Of a stretch of DNA of 64,000 nt, positions 12,298 through 27,434 are shown in pieces. The notes under the pieces are model-generated. The model ran no database searches. It worked only from the letters and a program-made list of their open reading frames with translations, and was not told the origin of the DNA. The DNA lies in the NCBI RefSeq assembly GCF_024345495.1, contig NZ_JAGQBF010000015.1, positions 1 to 64,000 on the forward strand, written 5' to 3'. This DNA comes from Synechococcus sp. RedBA-s (lineage in GTDB: Bacteria; Cyanobacteriota; Cyanobacteriia; PCC-6307; Cyanobiaceae). The position numbers and the translations under genes are program-made. Every line of letters begins with the position of its first letter. Positions within the stretch are counted from its first letter, which is position 1.

Positions 12298-13137
12298 ATG
12301 ACCGTCCACACCAAGCCCGCTGTGGCCACCGCGCTCCCGGCGCTGGTTGATTCCCACTGCCATGTGGTGTTCAGCACCTTCGAGGCCGACCTCGATGCGG
12401 TGGCTGAGCGCTGGCGCGAAGCCGGGGTGGTGTCGTTGCTGCATGCCTGCGTCGAGCCTTCCCAGATCGCGCCGATCCGCGCCCTGGCCGATCGTTTCCC
12501 CGAGCTGCGTTACTCGGTGGGGGTCCATCCGCTCGACACCGAGCACTGGGATTCAGGCACCAAGGCGGTGCTGCGCCAGGCTGCCCTCGACGACCAGCGC
12601 GTGGTGGCCATCGGTGAACTGGGACTGGATCTCTTCCGCGACTCCCAGCTCGACCGCCAGCTGGAGGTCCTTGGCCCCCAGCTCGATCTGGCGGTGGAGC
12701 TGGATCTGCCGGTGATCATTCACTGCCGTGATGCCGCCGCGCCGATGCTGGAGCTGCTGCGCCAGCGTCAGTCCCAGGGACGCTGTCCCCGGGGGGTGAT
12801 GCACTGCTGGGGCGGCACCCCGCAGGAGATGGAGGGGTTTCTGGAGCTGGGGCTTCACATCAGCTTCAGCGGAACGGTCACCTTCCCCAAGGCCCTCGAC
12901 ACCCATGCCTGCGCCCAGCAGGTGCCGGCCGATCGCTACCTGGTGGAAACCGACTGTCCCTTCCTCTCACCGGTGCCCCGCCGCGGCAAGCGCAACGAAC
13001 CCGCCTTCGTGGCTTCCGTGGCCGGCCGGATGGCGGAACTCAGGGGCGAGCCCCTGGAGCGGGTAGCGGCCGATTCCACCGCCAATGCGGTACGCCTGTT
13101 TGGCCTTCCTGGATCATCCACTGCCCATAGTGTATGA
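12298..13137 (+). CDS. tatD: TatD family metal-dependent hydrolase/DNase
   Basis: A 279-residue TIM-barrel hydrolase. Metal ligands are visible: DSHCH near residue 20, GELGLD, IIHCRDA, MHCWGG and ETDCPF. E. coli TatD is a 3'-5' exonuclease acting on DNA and RNA; cyanobacterial members are usually annotated as TatD family hydrolases with unproven substrate. ATG at 12298 follows rpsT closely. The last codons may overlap promoter elements for rpoB. Confidence 0.9.
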   Translation: MTVHTKPAVATALPALVDSHCHVVFSTFEADLDAVAERWREAGVVSLLHACVEPSQIAPIRALADRFPELRYSVGVHPLDTEHWDSGTKAVLRQAALDDQRVVAIGELGLDLFRDSQLDRQLEVLGPQLDLAVELDLPVIIHCRDAAAPMLELLRQRQSQGRCPRGVMHCWGGTPQEMEGFLELGLHISFSGTVTFPKALDTHACAQQVPADRYLVETDCPFLSPVPRRGKRNEPAFVASVAGRMAELRGEPLERVAADSTANAVRLFGLPGSSTAHSV

Positions 13138-13138
13138 T
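13110..13138 (+). promoter_or_regulatory. Possible promoter for the rpoB operon
   Basis: TGGATC at 13110 and TATGAT at 13133 are 17 bases apart; the -10 matches the consensus in five of six bases, the -35 is weak. It overlaps the end of tatD and would give an rpoB leader of about 200 bases (13145-13347). No other stronger candidate was seen, but this is a pattern match only. Confidence 0.3.
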
Positions 13139-13347
13139 GTTTTATTGGCCAGGTAGCGTGAGCGCACCATTGTCGAGGTCGGCAGCTCCGATTCGAGTGT
13201 CATCAGCGTGAACACGGCGAGGTATTTCCCTTCTCTCGGGGATTCCCTTGCCATGCCTTCGGCTGTCCTTGCGGCAGTCAGCAGCGTCAGGCGTGTTCCC
13301 GCCGTCGCAGCCCATCCACCTTCTCACCCGTTCCTGCAGGTTCCCGC

Positions 13348-16300
13348 ATGAGCAGCGCGATTCAGGTCGCCAAGACCGTCACCTACCTGCCCGATCTGGT
13401 CGAGGTGCAGCGGGCAAGTTTCAAGTGGTTCCTGGAAAAGGGTCTGATCGAGGAGCTCGACAGCTTCTCGCCGATCACCGACTACACCGGGAAGCTTGAG
13501 CTGCATTTCGTTGGCACCGAGTACCGCCTGAAGCGGCCCCGCCACGACGTCGAGGAAGCCAAGCGTCGCGACGCTACCTTTGCCTCGCAGATGTATGTCA
13601 CCTGCCGGCTGGTGAACAAGGAAACCGGTGAGATCAAGGAGCAGGAAGTCTTCATCGGTGAACTGCCGCTGATGACCGAACGCGGCACCTTCATCATCAA
13701 CGGCGCCGAGCGGGTGATCGTCAACCAGATTGTGCGCAGCCCTGGCGTCTACTTCAAGGATGAGCAGGACAAGAACGGCCGCAAAACCTTCAATGCCAGC
13801 CTGATCCCCAACCGTGGCGCCTGGCTGAAGTTTGAAACCGACAAGAATGATCTCCTGCACGTTCGTGTCGATAAAACCCGCAAGATCAACGCCCACGTGC
13901 TGATGCGGGCCATCGGTCTCTCCGACAACGATGTGCTCGACAAGCTCCGTCATCCGGAGTACTACAAGAAGTCGATTGAAGCAGCCAATGACGAAGGCAT
14001 TTCTTCAGAGGACCAGGCCCTGCTGGAGCTCTACAAGAAGCTGCGTCCAGGTGAGCCCCCTTCTGTCAGTGGGGGACAGCAACTGCTGCACAGCCGCTTT
14101 TTTGATCCCAAGCGCTACGACCTGGGTCGGGTCGGCCGCTACAAGATCAACAAGAAGTTGCGGCTCACCATTCCCGATGCCGTGCGCACCCTCACCGCTG
14201 AGGATGTGCTCTCGACGATCGATTACCTGATCAACCTTGAGCTTGATGTGGGCGGGGCCTCCCTCGATGACATCGATCACCTCGGTAACCGCCGCGTGCG
14301 CTCCGTCGGAGAACTGCTGCAGAACCAGGTGCGCGTCGGCCTCAACAGGCTGGAGCGGATCATCAAGGAGCGCATGACGGTCGGTGAGACCGAATCGCTC
14401 ACCCCCGCTCAGCTGGTGAACCCCAAGCCCCTGGTGGCGGCAATCAAGGAGTTCTTCGGCTCCAGCCAGCTCAGCCAGTTCATGGACCAGACCAATCCCC
14501 TGGCGGAGCTGACCCACAAGCGGCGCATCAGCGCGCTTGGCCCAGGCGGCCTCACCCGTGAGCGGGCCGGCTTCGCCGTGCGCGACATTCACCCGTCCCA
14601 CTACGGCCGCATCTGCCCGATCGAAACTCCAGAGGGTCCCAACGCCGGCCTGATCGGTTCGCTGGCCACTCACGCCCGCGTCAATGAATACGGCTTCATT
14701 GAAACTCCCTTCTGGAAAGTGGAGAACGGATTTGTCCACAAGCAGGGCGATCCCATCTACCTCTCCGCCGACCTTGAAGACGAGTGCCGCGTGGCCCCTG
14801 GTGATGTGGCCACCGACGCCGACGGTCGCATCCTGGCTGAGTTGATCCCCGTTCGCTACCGCCAGGACTTTGAAACAGTGCCTCCGGAGCAGGTGGACTA
14901 CGTCCAACTCTCACCGGTCCAGGTGATCTCGGTGGCCACGTCGCTGATTCCCTTCCTGGAGCACGACGATGCCAACCGGGCCCTGATGGGCTCGAACATG
15001 CAACGTCAGGCTGTTCCGCTGTTGCGGCCCGAGCGGCCCCTGGTGGGTACGGGCCTGGAAACCCAGGTGGCTCGTGACTCGGGCATGGTGCCGATCACCC
15101 GGGTCAATGGCACCGTCACCTTCGTAGATGCCACGGCGATTGTGATCCGCGATGAGCAGGGCACCGATCACATCCACCACCTGCAGAAGTATCAGCGCTC
15201 CAACCAGGACACCTGCCTCAACCAGCGGCCGATTGTCGGCCAGGGTGACTCGGTGATCGCCGGCCAGGTGCTGGCCAATGGTTCGGCCTGTGAGGGCGGT
15301 GAGATCGCCCTGGGTCAGAACGTGCTGATCGCCTACATGCCCTGGGAAGGTTACAACTACGAGGATGCGATCCTCGTCAGTGAGCGGCTCGTCCAGGACG
15401 ACCTCTACACCTCGGTGCACATCGAGAAGTATGAGATCGAGGCCCGCCAGACCAAACTCGGCCCGGAGGAGATCACCCGTGAGATCCCCAATGTGGCGGA
15501 AGAAAGCCTGGGTAATCTCGATGAGATGGGCATCATCCGTATTGGCGCCTATGTTGAGTCCGGAGACATCCTCGTTGGTAAGGTCACTCCCAAGGGTGAG
15601 TCGGATCAGCCGCCGGAAGAGAAGCTGCTGCGGGCGATCTTCGGTGAGAAGGCCCGGGATGTGCGTGACAACTCCCTGCGGGTGCCCAGCACCGAGCGCG
15701 GCCGGGTGGTGGATGTGCGCATCTACACCCGCGAGCAGGGCGATGAGCTGCCGCCGGGGGCGAACATGGTGGTTCGGGTCTATGTGGCCCAGCGGCGCAA
15801 GATCCAGGTGGGCGACAAGATGGCCGGCCGCCACGGCAACAAGGGCATCATCAGCCGCATCCTTCCCCGGGAGGACATGCCCTATCTGCCCGATGGCTCT
15901 CCGATCGACATCGTTCTCAATCCCCTGGGGGTTCCCTCAAGGATGAACGTGGGTCAGGTCTTCGAGTGCCTGATGGGCTGGGCCGCGGCGCACCTGGATT
16001 GCCGCGTGAAGGTGGTGCCGTTCGATGAGATGCACGGTAACGAAACCTCCAAGAACACCGTCCAGAAGTATCTGGAGGAGGCCGCCAGCCTGCCCGGTAA
16101 GGATTGGGTCTACGACCCCGAGAATCCCGGCAAGATCCAGCTTGTTGATGGCCGCACCGGCGAACCCTTTGATCAGCCCGTCACCGTGGGCTATGCCCAC
16201 ATCCTCAAGCTGGTGCACCTGGTGGACGACAAGATCCACGCCCGCTCCACCGGCCCCTACTCCCTGGTCACCCAGCAGCCCCTGGGCGGCAAGGCGCAGC

Positions 16301-16638
16301 AGGGCGGCCAGCGGCTCGGCGAAATGGAAGTCTGGGCACTGGAGGCCTACGGCGCCGCCTACACCCTGCAGGAGCTGCTCACCGTCAAGTCCGACGACAT
16401 GCAGGGACGCAACGAGGCGCTCAACGCCATCGTCAAGGGCAAGCCGATTCCCCGCCCCGGCACACCGGAATCCTTCAAGGTGCTGATGCGCGAATTGCAG
16501 TCACTGGGTCTGGATATCGCTGTCTACACCGATGACGGTACCGAGGTTGATCTGATGCAGGACGTCAATCCCCGCCGCAGCACCCCCAACCGGCCAACCT
16601 ATGAATCCCTCGGCGTCGCGGATTACGACGACGATTGA
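13348..16638 (+). CDS. rpoB: DNA-directed RNA polymerase beta subunit
   Basis: A 1096-residue core subunit of RNA polymerase. Typical blocks are seen in order, including [12 protein letters not shown], the rifampicin-region run [40 protein letters not shown] and the C-terminal [20 protein letters not shown]. The length is that of cyanobacterial beta, shorter than E. coli beta (1342) because lineage-specific insertions are missing. It starts the operon rpoB-rpoC1-rpoC2-hli-rlmN; rpoC1 follows after 52 bases. Confidence 0.98.
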   Translation: MSSAIQVAKTVTYLPDLVEVQRASFKWFLEKGLIEELDSFSPITDYTGKLELHFVGTEYRLKRPRHDVEEAKRRDATFASQMYVTCRLVNKETGEIKEQEVFIGELPLMTERGTFIINGAERVIVNQIVRSPGVYFKDEQDKNGRKTFNASLIPNRGAWLKFETDKNDLLHVRVDKTRKINAHVLMRAIGLSDNDVLDKLRHPEYYKKSIEAANDEGISSEDQALLELYKKLRPGEPPSVSGGQQLLHSRFFDPKRYDLGRVGRYKINKKLRLTIPDAVRTLTAEDVLSTIDYLINLELDVGGASLDDIDHLGNRRVRSVGELLQNQVRVGLNRLERIIKERMTVGETESLTPAQLVNPKPLVAAIKEFFGSSQLSQFMDQTNPLAELTHKRRISALGPGGLTRERAGFAVRDIHPSHYGRICPIETPEGPNAGLIGSLATHARVNEYGFIETPFWKVENGFVHKQGDPIYLSADLEDECRVAPGDVATDADGRILAELIPVRYRQDFETVPPEQVDYVQLSPVQVISVATSLIPFLEHDDANRALMGSNMQRQAVPLLRPERPLVGTGLETQVARDSGMVPITRVNGTVTFVDATAIVIRDEQGTDHIHHLQKYQRSNQDTCLNQRPIVGQGDSVIAGQVLANGSACEGGEIALGQNVLIAYMPWEGYNYEDAILVSERLVQDDLYTSVHIEKYEIEARQTKLGPEEITREIPNVAEESLGNLDEMGIIRIGAYVESGDILVGKVTPKGESDQPPEEKLLRAIFGEKARDVRDNSLRVPSTERGRVVDVRIYTREQGDELPPGANMVVRVYVAQRRKIQVGDKMAGRHGNKGIISRILPREDMPYLPDGSPIDIVLNPLGVPSRMNVGQVFECLMGWAAAHLDCRVKVVPFDEMHGNETSKNTVQKYLEEAASLPGKDWVYDPENPGKIQLVDGRTGEPFDQPVTVGYAHILKLVHLVDDKIHARSTGPYSLVTQQPLGGKAQQGGQRLGEMEVWALEAYGAAYTLQELLTVKSDDMQGRNEALNAIVKGKPIPRPGTPESFKVLMRELQSLGLDIAVYTDDGTEVDLMQDVNPRRSTPNRPTYESLGVADYDDD

Positions 16639-16690
16639 ATCCACGCCCTGAGCTTCACCGTTTCCCTCGACGTCCGCGCGCCCTTCGGCC

Positions 16691-18595
<1,905 letters not shown>

Positions 18596-18600
18596 TCTGA

Positions 18601-22737
<4,137 letters not shown>

Positions 22738-22742
22738 TCCCC

Positions 22743-22898
22743 TTGCTCGAACCCACGCTCATCCCGAAGCGGCGCTTGCCCCGCTTCGGCTTCCACACCC
22801 ACACCGAACGGCTGAATGGCCGCTGGGCCATGCTCGGTTTCATCTCCCTGGTGGCGGTGGAGCGCTGGCTCGGACATGGTCTGCTGATCTGGTCGTGA
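22743..22898 (+). CDS. hli: Small high-light-inducible protein (HLIP/SCP)
   Basis: A 51-residue protein with one membrane helix carrying the chlorophyll-binding HLIP core [12 protein letters not shown] (residues 21-32), preceded by a short basic N-terminus. HLIPs bind chlorophyll and carotenoid, protect photosystem II assembly intermediates and are induced by strong light. Start is TTG at 22743, since no ATG or GTG precedes the motif. The stop overlaps the GTG start of rlmN (GTGA), and the gene begins five bases after rpoC2, so it is probably transcribed with the RNA polymerase genes. Too short to be found by a simple length cut-off. Confidence 0.82.
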   Translation: MLEPTLIPKRRLPRFGFHTHTERLNGRWAMLGFISLVAVERWLGHGLLIWS

Positions 22899-23983
22899 TC
22901 AGCGAGGCACCCTCGCCTCAGGCCGTGCCCCTGCTGGGCCTGGGCCTCGGCGAGCTGGAGGCCTGGGCCGTCAGCCAGGGGCAACCCGCCTTCCGTGGCC
23001 GTCAGCTGCACGACTGGATCTATGCCAAGGGGGCCCGCCGCCTGGCCGACATCAGTGTGCTGCCAAAGGCCTGGCGCGAGAGTCTCGCGGCCGGGGCCGA
23101 TCCCGGCGGCGCCAATGCCCTTGGCCGCTCCAGGGAGCTGCTGCGCAGCGTGGCCAAGGACGGCACCACCAAGCTGTTGCTAAGCACCGCCGATGGCCTC
23201 AGCCTCGAAACCGTGGGCATTCCCTCCCGCGACCGGCTCACGGTCTGCGTGTCCAGTCAGGTGGGCTGCCCGATGGCCTGCCGCTTCTGCGCCACCGGCA
23301 AGGGCGGCCTGCAGCGCTCCCTGGCGGTGCATGAAATCGTTGATCAGGTGCTCTGCGTGCGCGAGGTGATGGAGCGCCGCCCCAGCCATGTGGTGTTCAT
23401 GGGCATGGGGGAACCGCTGCTCACGATTGATTCGGTGCTGGCGGCCATCCACTGCCTCTGCACCGACCTGGGCATGGCCCAGCGCCAGATCACGGTGAGC
23501 ACCGTGGGGGTGCCCGCCACCCTGCCCAGCCTGGCCGAACTCGCCCTGGAGCGCCTGGGCCGGGCCCAGTTCACCCTGGCGGTCAGCCTGCATGCCCCCG
23601 ATCAGGCCCTGCGCGAACAGCTGATCCCCACGGCCCACGCCTACCCGCTGGAGACGCTGCTCGACGACTGCCGCCGCTACGTGGAGATCACCGGCCGGCG
23701 GGTGAGCTTCGAGTACATCCTGCTGGGGGGGCTCAACGATCACCCCCGCCAGGCGGCGGCACTGGCGACGCTGTTGCGGGGCTTCCAGAGTCACGTGAAC
23801 CTGATCCCCTACAACCCGATCGAGGAGGAGGATTTTCAGCGCCCCAGCCCCGAGCGGGTGGAGGCCTTCCGGCGGGCGCTGCAGGAGCGGCATGTGGCCG
23901 TGAGCGTGCGAGCCAGCCGCGGCCTCGACGAAGATGCCGCCTGCGGTCAGCTCCGGCGGCGGGCGGCGCTCCCATCACTCTGA
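22895..23983 (+). CDS. rlmN: 23S rRNA (adenine2503-C2)-methyltransferase RlmN
   Basis: A 362-residue radical SAM enzyme that methylates A2503 of 23S rRNA (and A37 of some tRNAs). The 4Fe-4S motif CxxxCxxC is Cys125, Cys129, Cys132 ([15 protein letters not shown]). GMGEPL, STVG and NLIPYNP blocks and the catalytic Cys near the C-terminus (EDAACGQL) are present. Start is GTG at 22895, overlapping the HLIP stop by four bases; an open frame extends upstream into rpoC2 but is not protein-like. Convergent with the AmpG-like gene. Confidence 0.95.
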   Translation: MISEAPSPQAVPLLGLGLGELEAWAVSQGQPAFRGRQLHDWIYAKGARRLADISVLPKAWRESLAAGADPGGANALGRSRELLRSVAKDGTTKLLLSTADGLSLETVGIPSRDRLTVCVSSQVGCPMACRFCATGKGGLQRSLAVHEIVDQVLCVREVMERRPSHVVFMGMGEPLLTIDSVLAAIHCLCTDLGMAQRQITVSTVGVPATLPSLAELALERLGRAQFTLAVSLHAPDQALREQLIPTAHAYPLETLLDDCRRYVEITGRRVSFEYILLGGLNDHPRQAAALATLLRGFQSHVNLIPYNPIEEEDFQRPSPERVEAFRRALQERHVAVSVRASRGLDEDAACGQLRRRAALPSL

Positions 23984-24017
23984 CCACCGTCGAGTCTGGG
24001 TGTGCTTGACGGTCGCC

Positions 24018-25295
24018 TCAGGTGGGATCTTTCGCTGGATCAAAGGCACCGTGGGGGCCGACGCCGTTCCAGGGGGTGAGTCGCAGCATCAGCAGGAAGG
24101 CCGGCAGTGCCGCCGCCACCGTGAACAGGAAAAAGTTGCTCCAGCCCACCTGTTCGGCCACCAGCCCGGCCGGAGCCGCCAGGATTGAGCGGCTCAGGGC
24201 GTAGACCCCTGAGAGCAGGGCGTACTGGGTGGCGGAGAACCGTGGGTTGCAGAGGCTCATCAGCAAGGCCACGAAGACCGCTCCCACCATGCCGCCGCCG
24301 ATGTTCTCCATGCCTACGGCCAGCACCAGTGCGGTCTGGCCGCCACCGAACTGGGCCAGGGCCCAATAGGAGAGGTTGCCGATCGCTCCGATCAGGGCGA
24401 ACAACCAGAGCGAGCGGTTCATGCCCAGACGGCTGAAGAGCACCCCGCCGAGCACCGTGCCGATCATCGTGGCGGCGATGCCCCAGCCCCCCTGCACAGC
24501 GCCGATCAGCCCGGGACTGAACCCTTGCTGAATCAGAAAGGGGACGGCCATTAGGTTGAGCAGGCCATCGGGCCAGCGGTAGAACAGAACCAGCAGAAGC
24601 AACAAAGTGGCCCGCCCGATGCCGGTGCGACGCAGGAAATCCCGTGCCGGGCCCAGCACCGCCTGGCGCAGGCTGGTGACGGGATGCTCGATCGGTGCCA
24701 GCGGCGGCGCCGCCAGGGTGAATGGAACCACCGCCAGCAGCAGCGCGGCCGAGGCCAGGAACGCCGCTGGCCAGCCGAAACGGCCAGCCAGCATGAAACC
24801 TCCGGCACCGATGGCGAGCATGGCCCCCCTGTAGCCCATGGCGGAGGCGGCCGCTCCGCCACCCCGCTCAGCCGGGGGGAGAAGGTCGGTGCGGTAGGCG
24901 TCGACAGCGATGTCCTGGGTGGCGCTGCAGACCGCCAGCAGCACGGCCATGAGGCCGATCGCCGTGAGACTGCCCCCGTCCGTGCCTGGTCGCAGCAGGG
25001 CCATGGCCGCAATCACACCCACCAGGGTGACCTGCAGCAGCAGCAACCAGCCCCGCCGGCGGTCGGGCCAGGGCAGTGGCCAGCGGTCGAGGGCCGGCGC
25101 CCAGAACATCTTCAGGGTGTAAGGCAGTTCCGCCAGGCCGAGCAGGCCGATCAGGCTCAGGGGCACATTGCTGGCGGCCAGCCATCCCTGCAGCAGCTTG
25201 CTGCCCACCATGTAAGGGGTGCCGCTGGCCACTCCCTGGGCCGTCACTGCAACCAGGCGTTGGCGGGGGGCGGAGGGCGCCTCGGCTGCTGCCAT
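24018..25295 (-). CDS. AmpG-like MFS transporter
   Basis: A polytopic membrane protein of 425 residues with about 12 to 14 hydrophobic segments. The blocks PYTLKMFWAPALDR and SATQDIAVDAYRTDLL are characteristic of the AmpG family (muropeptide permease, related to acetyl-CoA transporters). In Gram-negative bacteria AmpG imports anhydro-muropeptides for cell-wall recycling; that substrate is plausible here but unproven. ATG at 25295 is used; a TTG at 25322 would add nine residues. No recycling partner gene lies nearby. Confidence 0.78.
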   Translation of the reverse strand: MAAAEAPSAPRQRLVAVTAQGVASGTPYMVGSKLLQGWLAASNVPLSLIGLLGLAELPYTLKMFWAPALDRWPLPWPDRRRGWLLLLQVTLVGVIAAMALLRPGTDGGSLTAIGLMAVLLAVCSATQDIAVDAYRTDLLPPAERGGGAAASAMGYRGAMLAIGAGGFMLAGRFGWPAAFLASAALLLAVVPFTLAAPPLAPIEHPVTSLRQAVLGPARDFLRRTGIGRATLLLLLVLFYRWPDGLLNLMAVPFLIQQGFSPGLIGAVQGGWGIAATMIGTVLGGVLFSRLGMNRSLWLFALIGAIGNLSYWALAQFGGGQTALVLAVGMENIGGGMVGAVFVALLMSLCNPRFSATQYALLSGVYALSRSILAAPAGLVAEQVGWSNFFLFTVAAALPAFLLMLRLTPWNGVGPHGAFDPAKDPT

Positions 25296-25390
25296 GCGCT
25301 CGTTGGCTGGTTCGGGTGCCAAGGGCCGGACACGACTGGGCGAACCCTACGGAAGTCCGATGACCCCAGCATTCAGAATGAGGAACCTCC

Positions 25391-25528
25391 TTGGCCAGTG
25401 CCGTGTCGTTCTTCCGTTCCACCCTGTTGCCAGCCGCCATCATCGTGCTGTTCGGTCTGGCACTTTTCGCGGTGAGTGCCAGGATCTGGCTTCCGGGTGA
25501 CATGGCCGCCCCCGCACCGATCGGCTGA
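25391..25528 (+). CDS. Small single-span membrane protein, unknown
   Basis: A 45-residue protein. After SFFRSTLL comes one membrane helix (about residues 13-32) and a short tail ending APAPIG. Start is TTG at 25391 with a GAGG sequence seven bases upstream. The stop lies five bases before the HEAT-repeat gene, suggesting co-transcription. Single-helix proteins of this size are common as photosystem or NDH accessory subunits in cyanobacteria, but I cannot assign this one. Confidence 0.5.
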   Translation: MASAVSFFRSTLLPAAIIVLFGLALFAVSARIWLPGDMAAPAPIG

Positions 25529-25533
25529 GGGCC

Positions 25534-26358
25534 ATGACCGACCAAGCCAAGCCCGATCCAAGCGTGACCCCGCCCGCCTACGTCTACGGTCCGGCCGAGC
25601 TGGCCTTTGACCCGGAACTGCTGGCCGGTGAGCTGGCCCATGAGCTGCTGGGCGATCCGCTCGAAGATCTCGATGCGCTCGAGCCCGCCGAGGCCGACAT
25701 CGCCGCTGAATGCGACCTGGGGCTGGAGTGGCTCAGGGGCGGCCATGACCAGCGCATGCAGGGGCTGCGCATCTTCTGCGAACACCGCGACCCCCGGGCG
25801 ATCCCGCAGTTGCTGCCACTGCTGGAGGCCACCTGCCCGATCCTGCGCATGAGCGCGGTCTATGCCCTGGGCCGCAACCCTGATCCTCGTGCGGTGGCGC
25901 CGCTGCTGGCCCTGCTGCAGGACGACAGCAACGGCTATGTGCGCAAGGCGGTGGCCTGGAGTCTGGGCAACTACGCCGAGTCGCCCGTGCTCAACCCCCT
26001 GATCCGGGCCCTGCAGAACGACATCGCCGCGGTGCGGCTGTGGGCGGCGGGGTCGCTGGCGGATGTGGGCGGTACCGGGGCGGCCAAGGCCGACCAGGCC
26101 GCCGCCCAGTTGCTCGTGAGCCTGTGCATCGATTCCGAGCCGGTGGTGCGTAGCAACAGCGCCTGGTCGCTCGGGCGCCTGTACGACCGCCTGGTGGCTC
26201 CACGCCAGGCGGAACTGGTGGAGGCGCTGGTGGCGGTGATGCTCCACGACGGCGATTCGACGGTGCGGGATGAGGCGCGGGTGGCCCTGGAGCAGCTGGA
26301 GAGCCCGGCGGTGCTGGAGCGGCTGCAGACCCTGGTGGAAGACGGTCTGATCCGCTGA
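25534..26358 (+). CDS. HEAT-repeat protein (PBS lyase-like repeats)
   Basis: A 274-residue protein whose residues from about 70 form a row of HEAT/armadillo-like helical repeats (for example RMSAVYALGRNPDPRAVAPL, VRKAVAWSLGNY, VRLWAAGSLADVG, VRSNSAWSLGRLYD, VRDEARVALEQL). Such repeats occur in phycobilin lyase subunits (CpcE/PecE type) and in many scaffolding proteins. The first 65 residues are acidic and non-repetitive. It lacks enough distinctive features to call it a bilin lyase, so a binding or scaffold role is the safest statement. DUF2997 and Ycf35 genes follow. Confidence 0.8.
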   Translation: MTDQAKPDPSVTPPAYVYGPAELAFDPELLAGELAHELLGDPLEDLDALEPAEADIAAECDLGLEWLRGGHDQRMQGLRIFCEHRDPRAIPQLLPLLEATCPILRMSAVYALGRNPDPRAVAPLLALLQDDSNGYVRKAVAWSLGNYAESPVLNPLIRALQNDIAAVRLWAAGSLADVGGTGAAKADQAAAQLLVSLCIDSEPVVRSNSAWSLGRLYDRLVAPRQAELVEALVAVMLHDGDSTVRDEARVALEQLESPAVLERLQTLVEDGLIR

Positions 26359-26417
26359 AGCGGCCCCGGCAGCGCCAGGGCAACGTGGTTAACATTTGCC
26401 CACCTGAGTGAGCCTGG

Positions 26418-26630
26418 ATGGCCCAGACCACCATCCGCTTCCGCATTCGCCCCGATGGGCAGGTCGAGGAGCTCGTGGAAGGCGTCCAGGGCGCCGCCTG
26501 CGAGCAGCTCACTGAGCGGATCGAGAGCCAGCTCGGTTTGCTGCAGCAGCGCCGCTCCACCTCCGAGGCCTTCGTGGCCACGGCCCAGGCCGTCAGCCCC
26601 TCCGTGGGCGTCCATCAACGCTCCGCCTGA
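26418..26630 (+). CDS. DUF2997 protein
   Basis: A 70-residue protein with the DUF2997 pattern: FRIRPDGQVEELVEGVQGAAC followed by a helix with LTERIESQLG. Family members are found beside ycf35 in cyanobacteria. Function unknown. It lies 29 bases before the Ycf35 gene. Confidence 0.78.
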   Translation: MAQTTIRFRIRPDGQVEELVEGVQGAACEQLTERIESQLGLLQQRRSTSEAFVATAQAVSPSVGVHQRSA

Positions 26631-26659
26631 GTTTCACCCGTACCCTTCGGCCGCTCCCC

Positions 26660-27052
26660 ATGTCCCACTTCAGCACCGTCAAGACCGAACTGCGTGACCG
26701 CGGGGCCCTGCTGGGGGCCCTGCGGGACCTTGGCCACGACCCCGAGCTGGGGGAGCGGCCGGTGCGCGGTTACCGCGGCCAGACCGTGCTGGCCGACGTG
26801 GCCCTCAGCCGCGAGGACGGCTGCGACATCGGCTTCCGCTGGAATGCCGATTCCGGCAGCTATGAGCTGGTCACCGACCTGGAACTGTGGAAGCAACCCA
26901 TTCCGGTGGAGCGTTTCCTCGCCCAGATCACCCAGCGCTATGCCCTGCGCCAGGTGCTGGAAGCCACCGCCCAGGAGGGCTTCCAGGTGAGCGAGCAGAC
27001 TTCCAGCCTCGATGGCTCGATTGAACTGGTGGTGACCCGCTGGGATGGCTGA
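26660..27052 (+). CDS. ycf35: Ycf35 protein (DUF1257)
   Basis: A 130-residue protein starting MSHFSTVKTELRD, the usual Ycf35 N-terminus, with the conserved IGFRW and YELVTDLELW blocks. Ycf35 is conserved in cyanobacteria and in red algal plastids; function is unknown. Its last eight bases overlap the ferredoxin gene, indicating an operon with that gene. Confidence 0.85.
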   Translation: MSHFSTVKTELRDRGALLGALRDLGHDPELGERPVRGYRGQTVLADVALSREDGCDIGFRWNADSGSYELVTDLELWKQPIPVERFLAQITQRYALRQVLEATAQEGFQVSEQTSSLDGSIELVVTRWDG

Positions 27053-27434
27053 GGTGGATCCCTCGGTGGCCTACGCCGCCCCTGCCCGCAGCCGAGAACA
27101 ACCCAGTGGCCATGAGCCGCTGCTGGGAGGTCGCCTGCGTCAGCAGGCGGTTTGGGTCGATGAGGCCGTCTGCATCGGCTGCCGCTACTGCGCCCATGTG
27201 GCGGGTAACACCTTTCTGGTGGAACCGGTCTGGGGCCGCTCTCGGGCGATCCGTCAGGACGGCGACAGCACGGAGATCATCCAGGAGGCGATCGACACCT
27301 GTCCGGTGGATTGCATCCACTGGGTGCCCTACGAAGACGTGCCCCAGCTCGACCAGCGCCTGCGCTCCCAGGAGCTGCTGCCCCTGGGCTACCCAAGCCA
27401 ATCCCGCGTTCAGCGCACGTTGCCTCGGCCTTGA
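27045..27434 (+). CDS. 4Fe-4S ferredoxin, cyanobacterial type linked to ycf35
   Basis: A 129-residue protein. Cys43, Cys46 and Cys49 (CIGCRYC) and Cys86 (CPVDCIHW) make a single 4Fe-4S site in the pattern CxxCxxC...CP; Cys90 is an extra cysteine. The N-terminal 35 residues are unrelated to the fold. This type is often found in cyanobacteria next to ycf35. Start ATG at 27045 overlaps ycf35 by eight bases, and the stop forms TTGA with the next gene, so the order DUF2997-ycf35-ferredoxin-reductase looks like one coupled operon. Confidence 0.85.
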   Translation: MAEVDPSVAYAAPARSREQPSGHEPLLGGRLRQQAVWVDEAVCIGCRYCAHVAGNTFLVEPVWGRSRAIRQDGDSTEIIQEAIDTCPVDCIHWVPYEDVPQLDQRLRSQELLPLGYPSQSRVQRTLPRP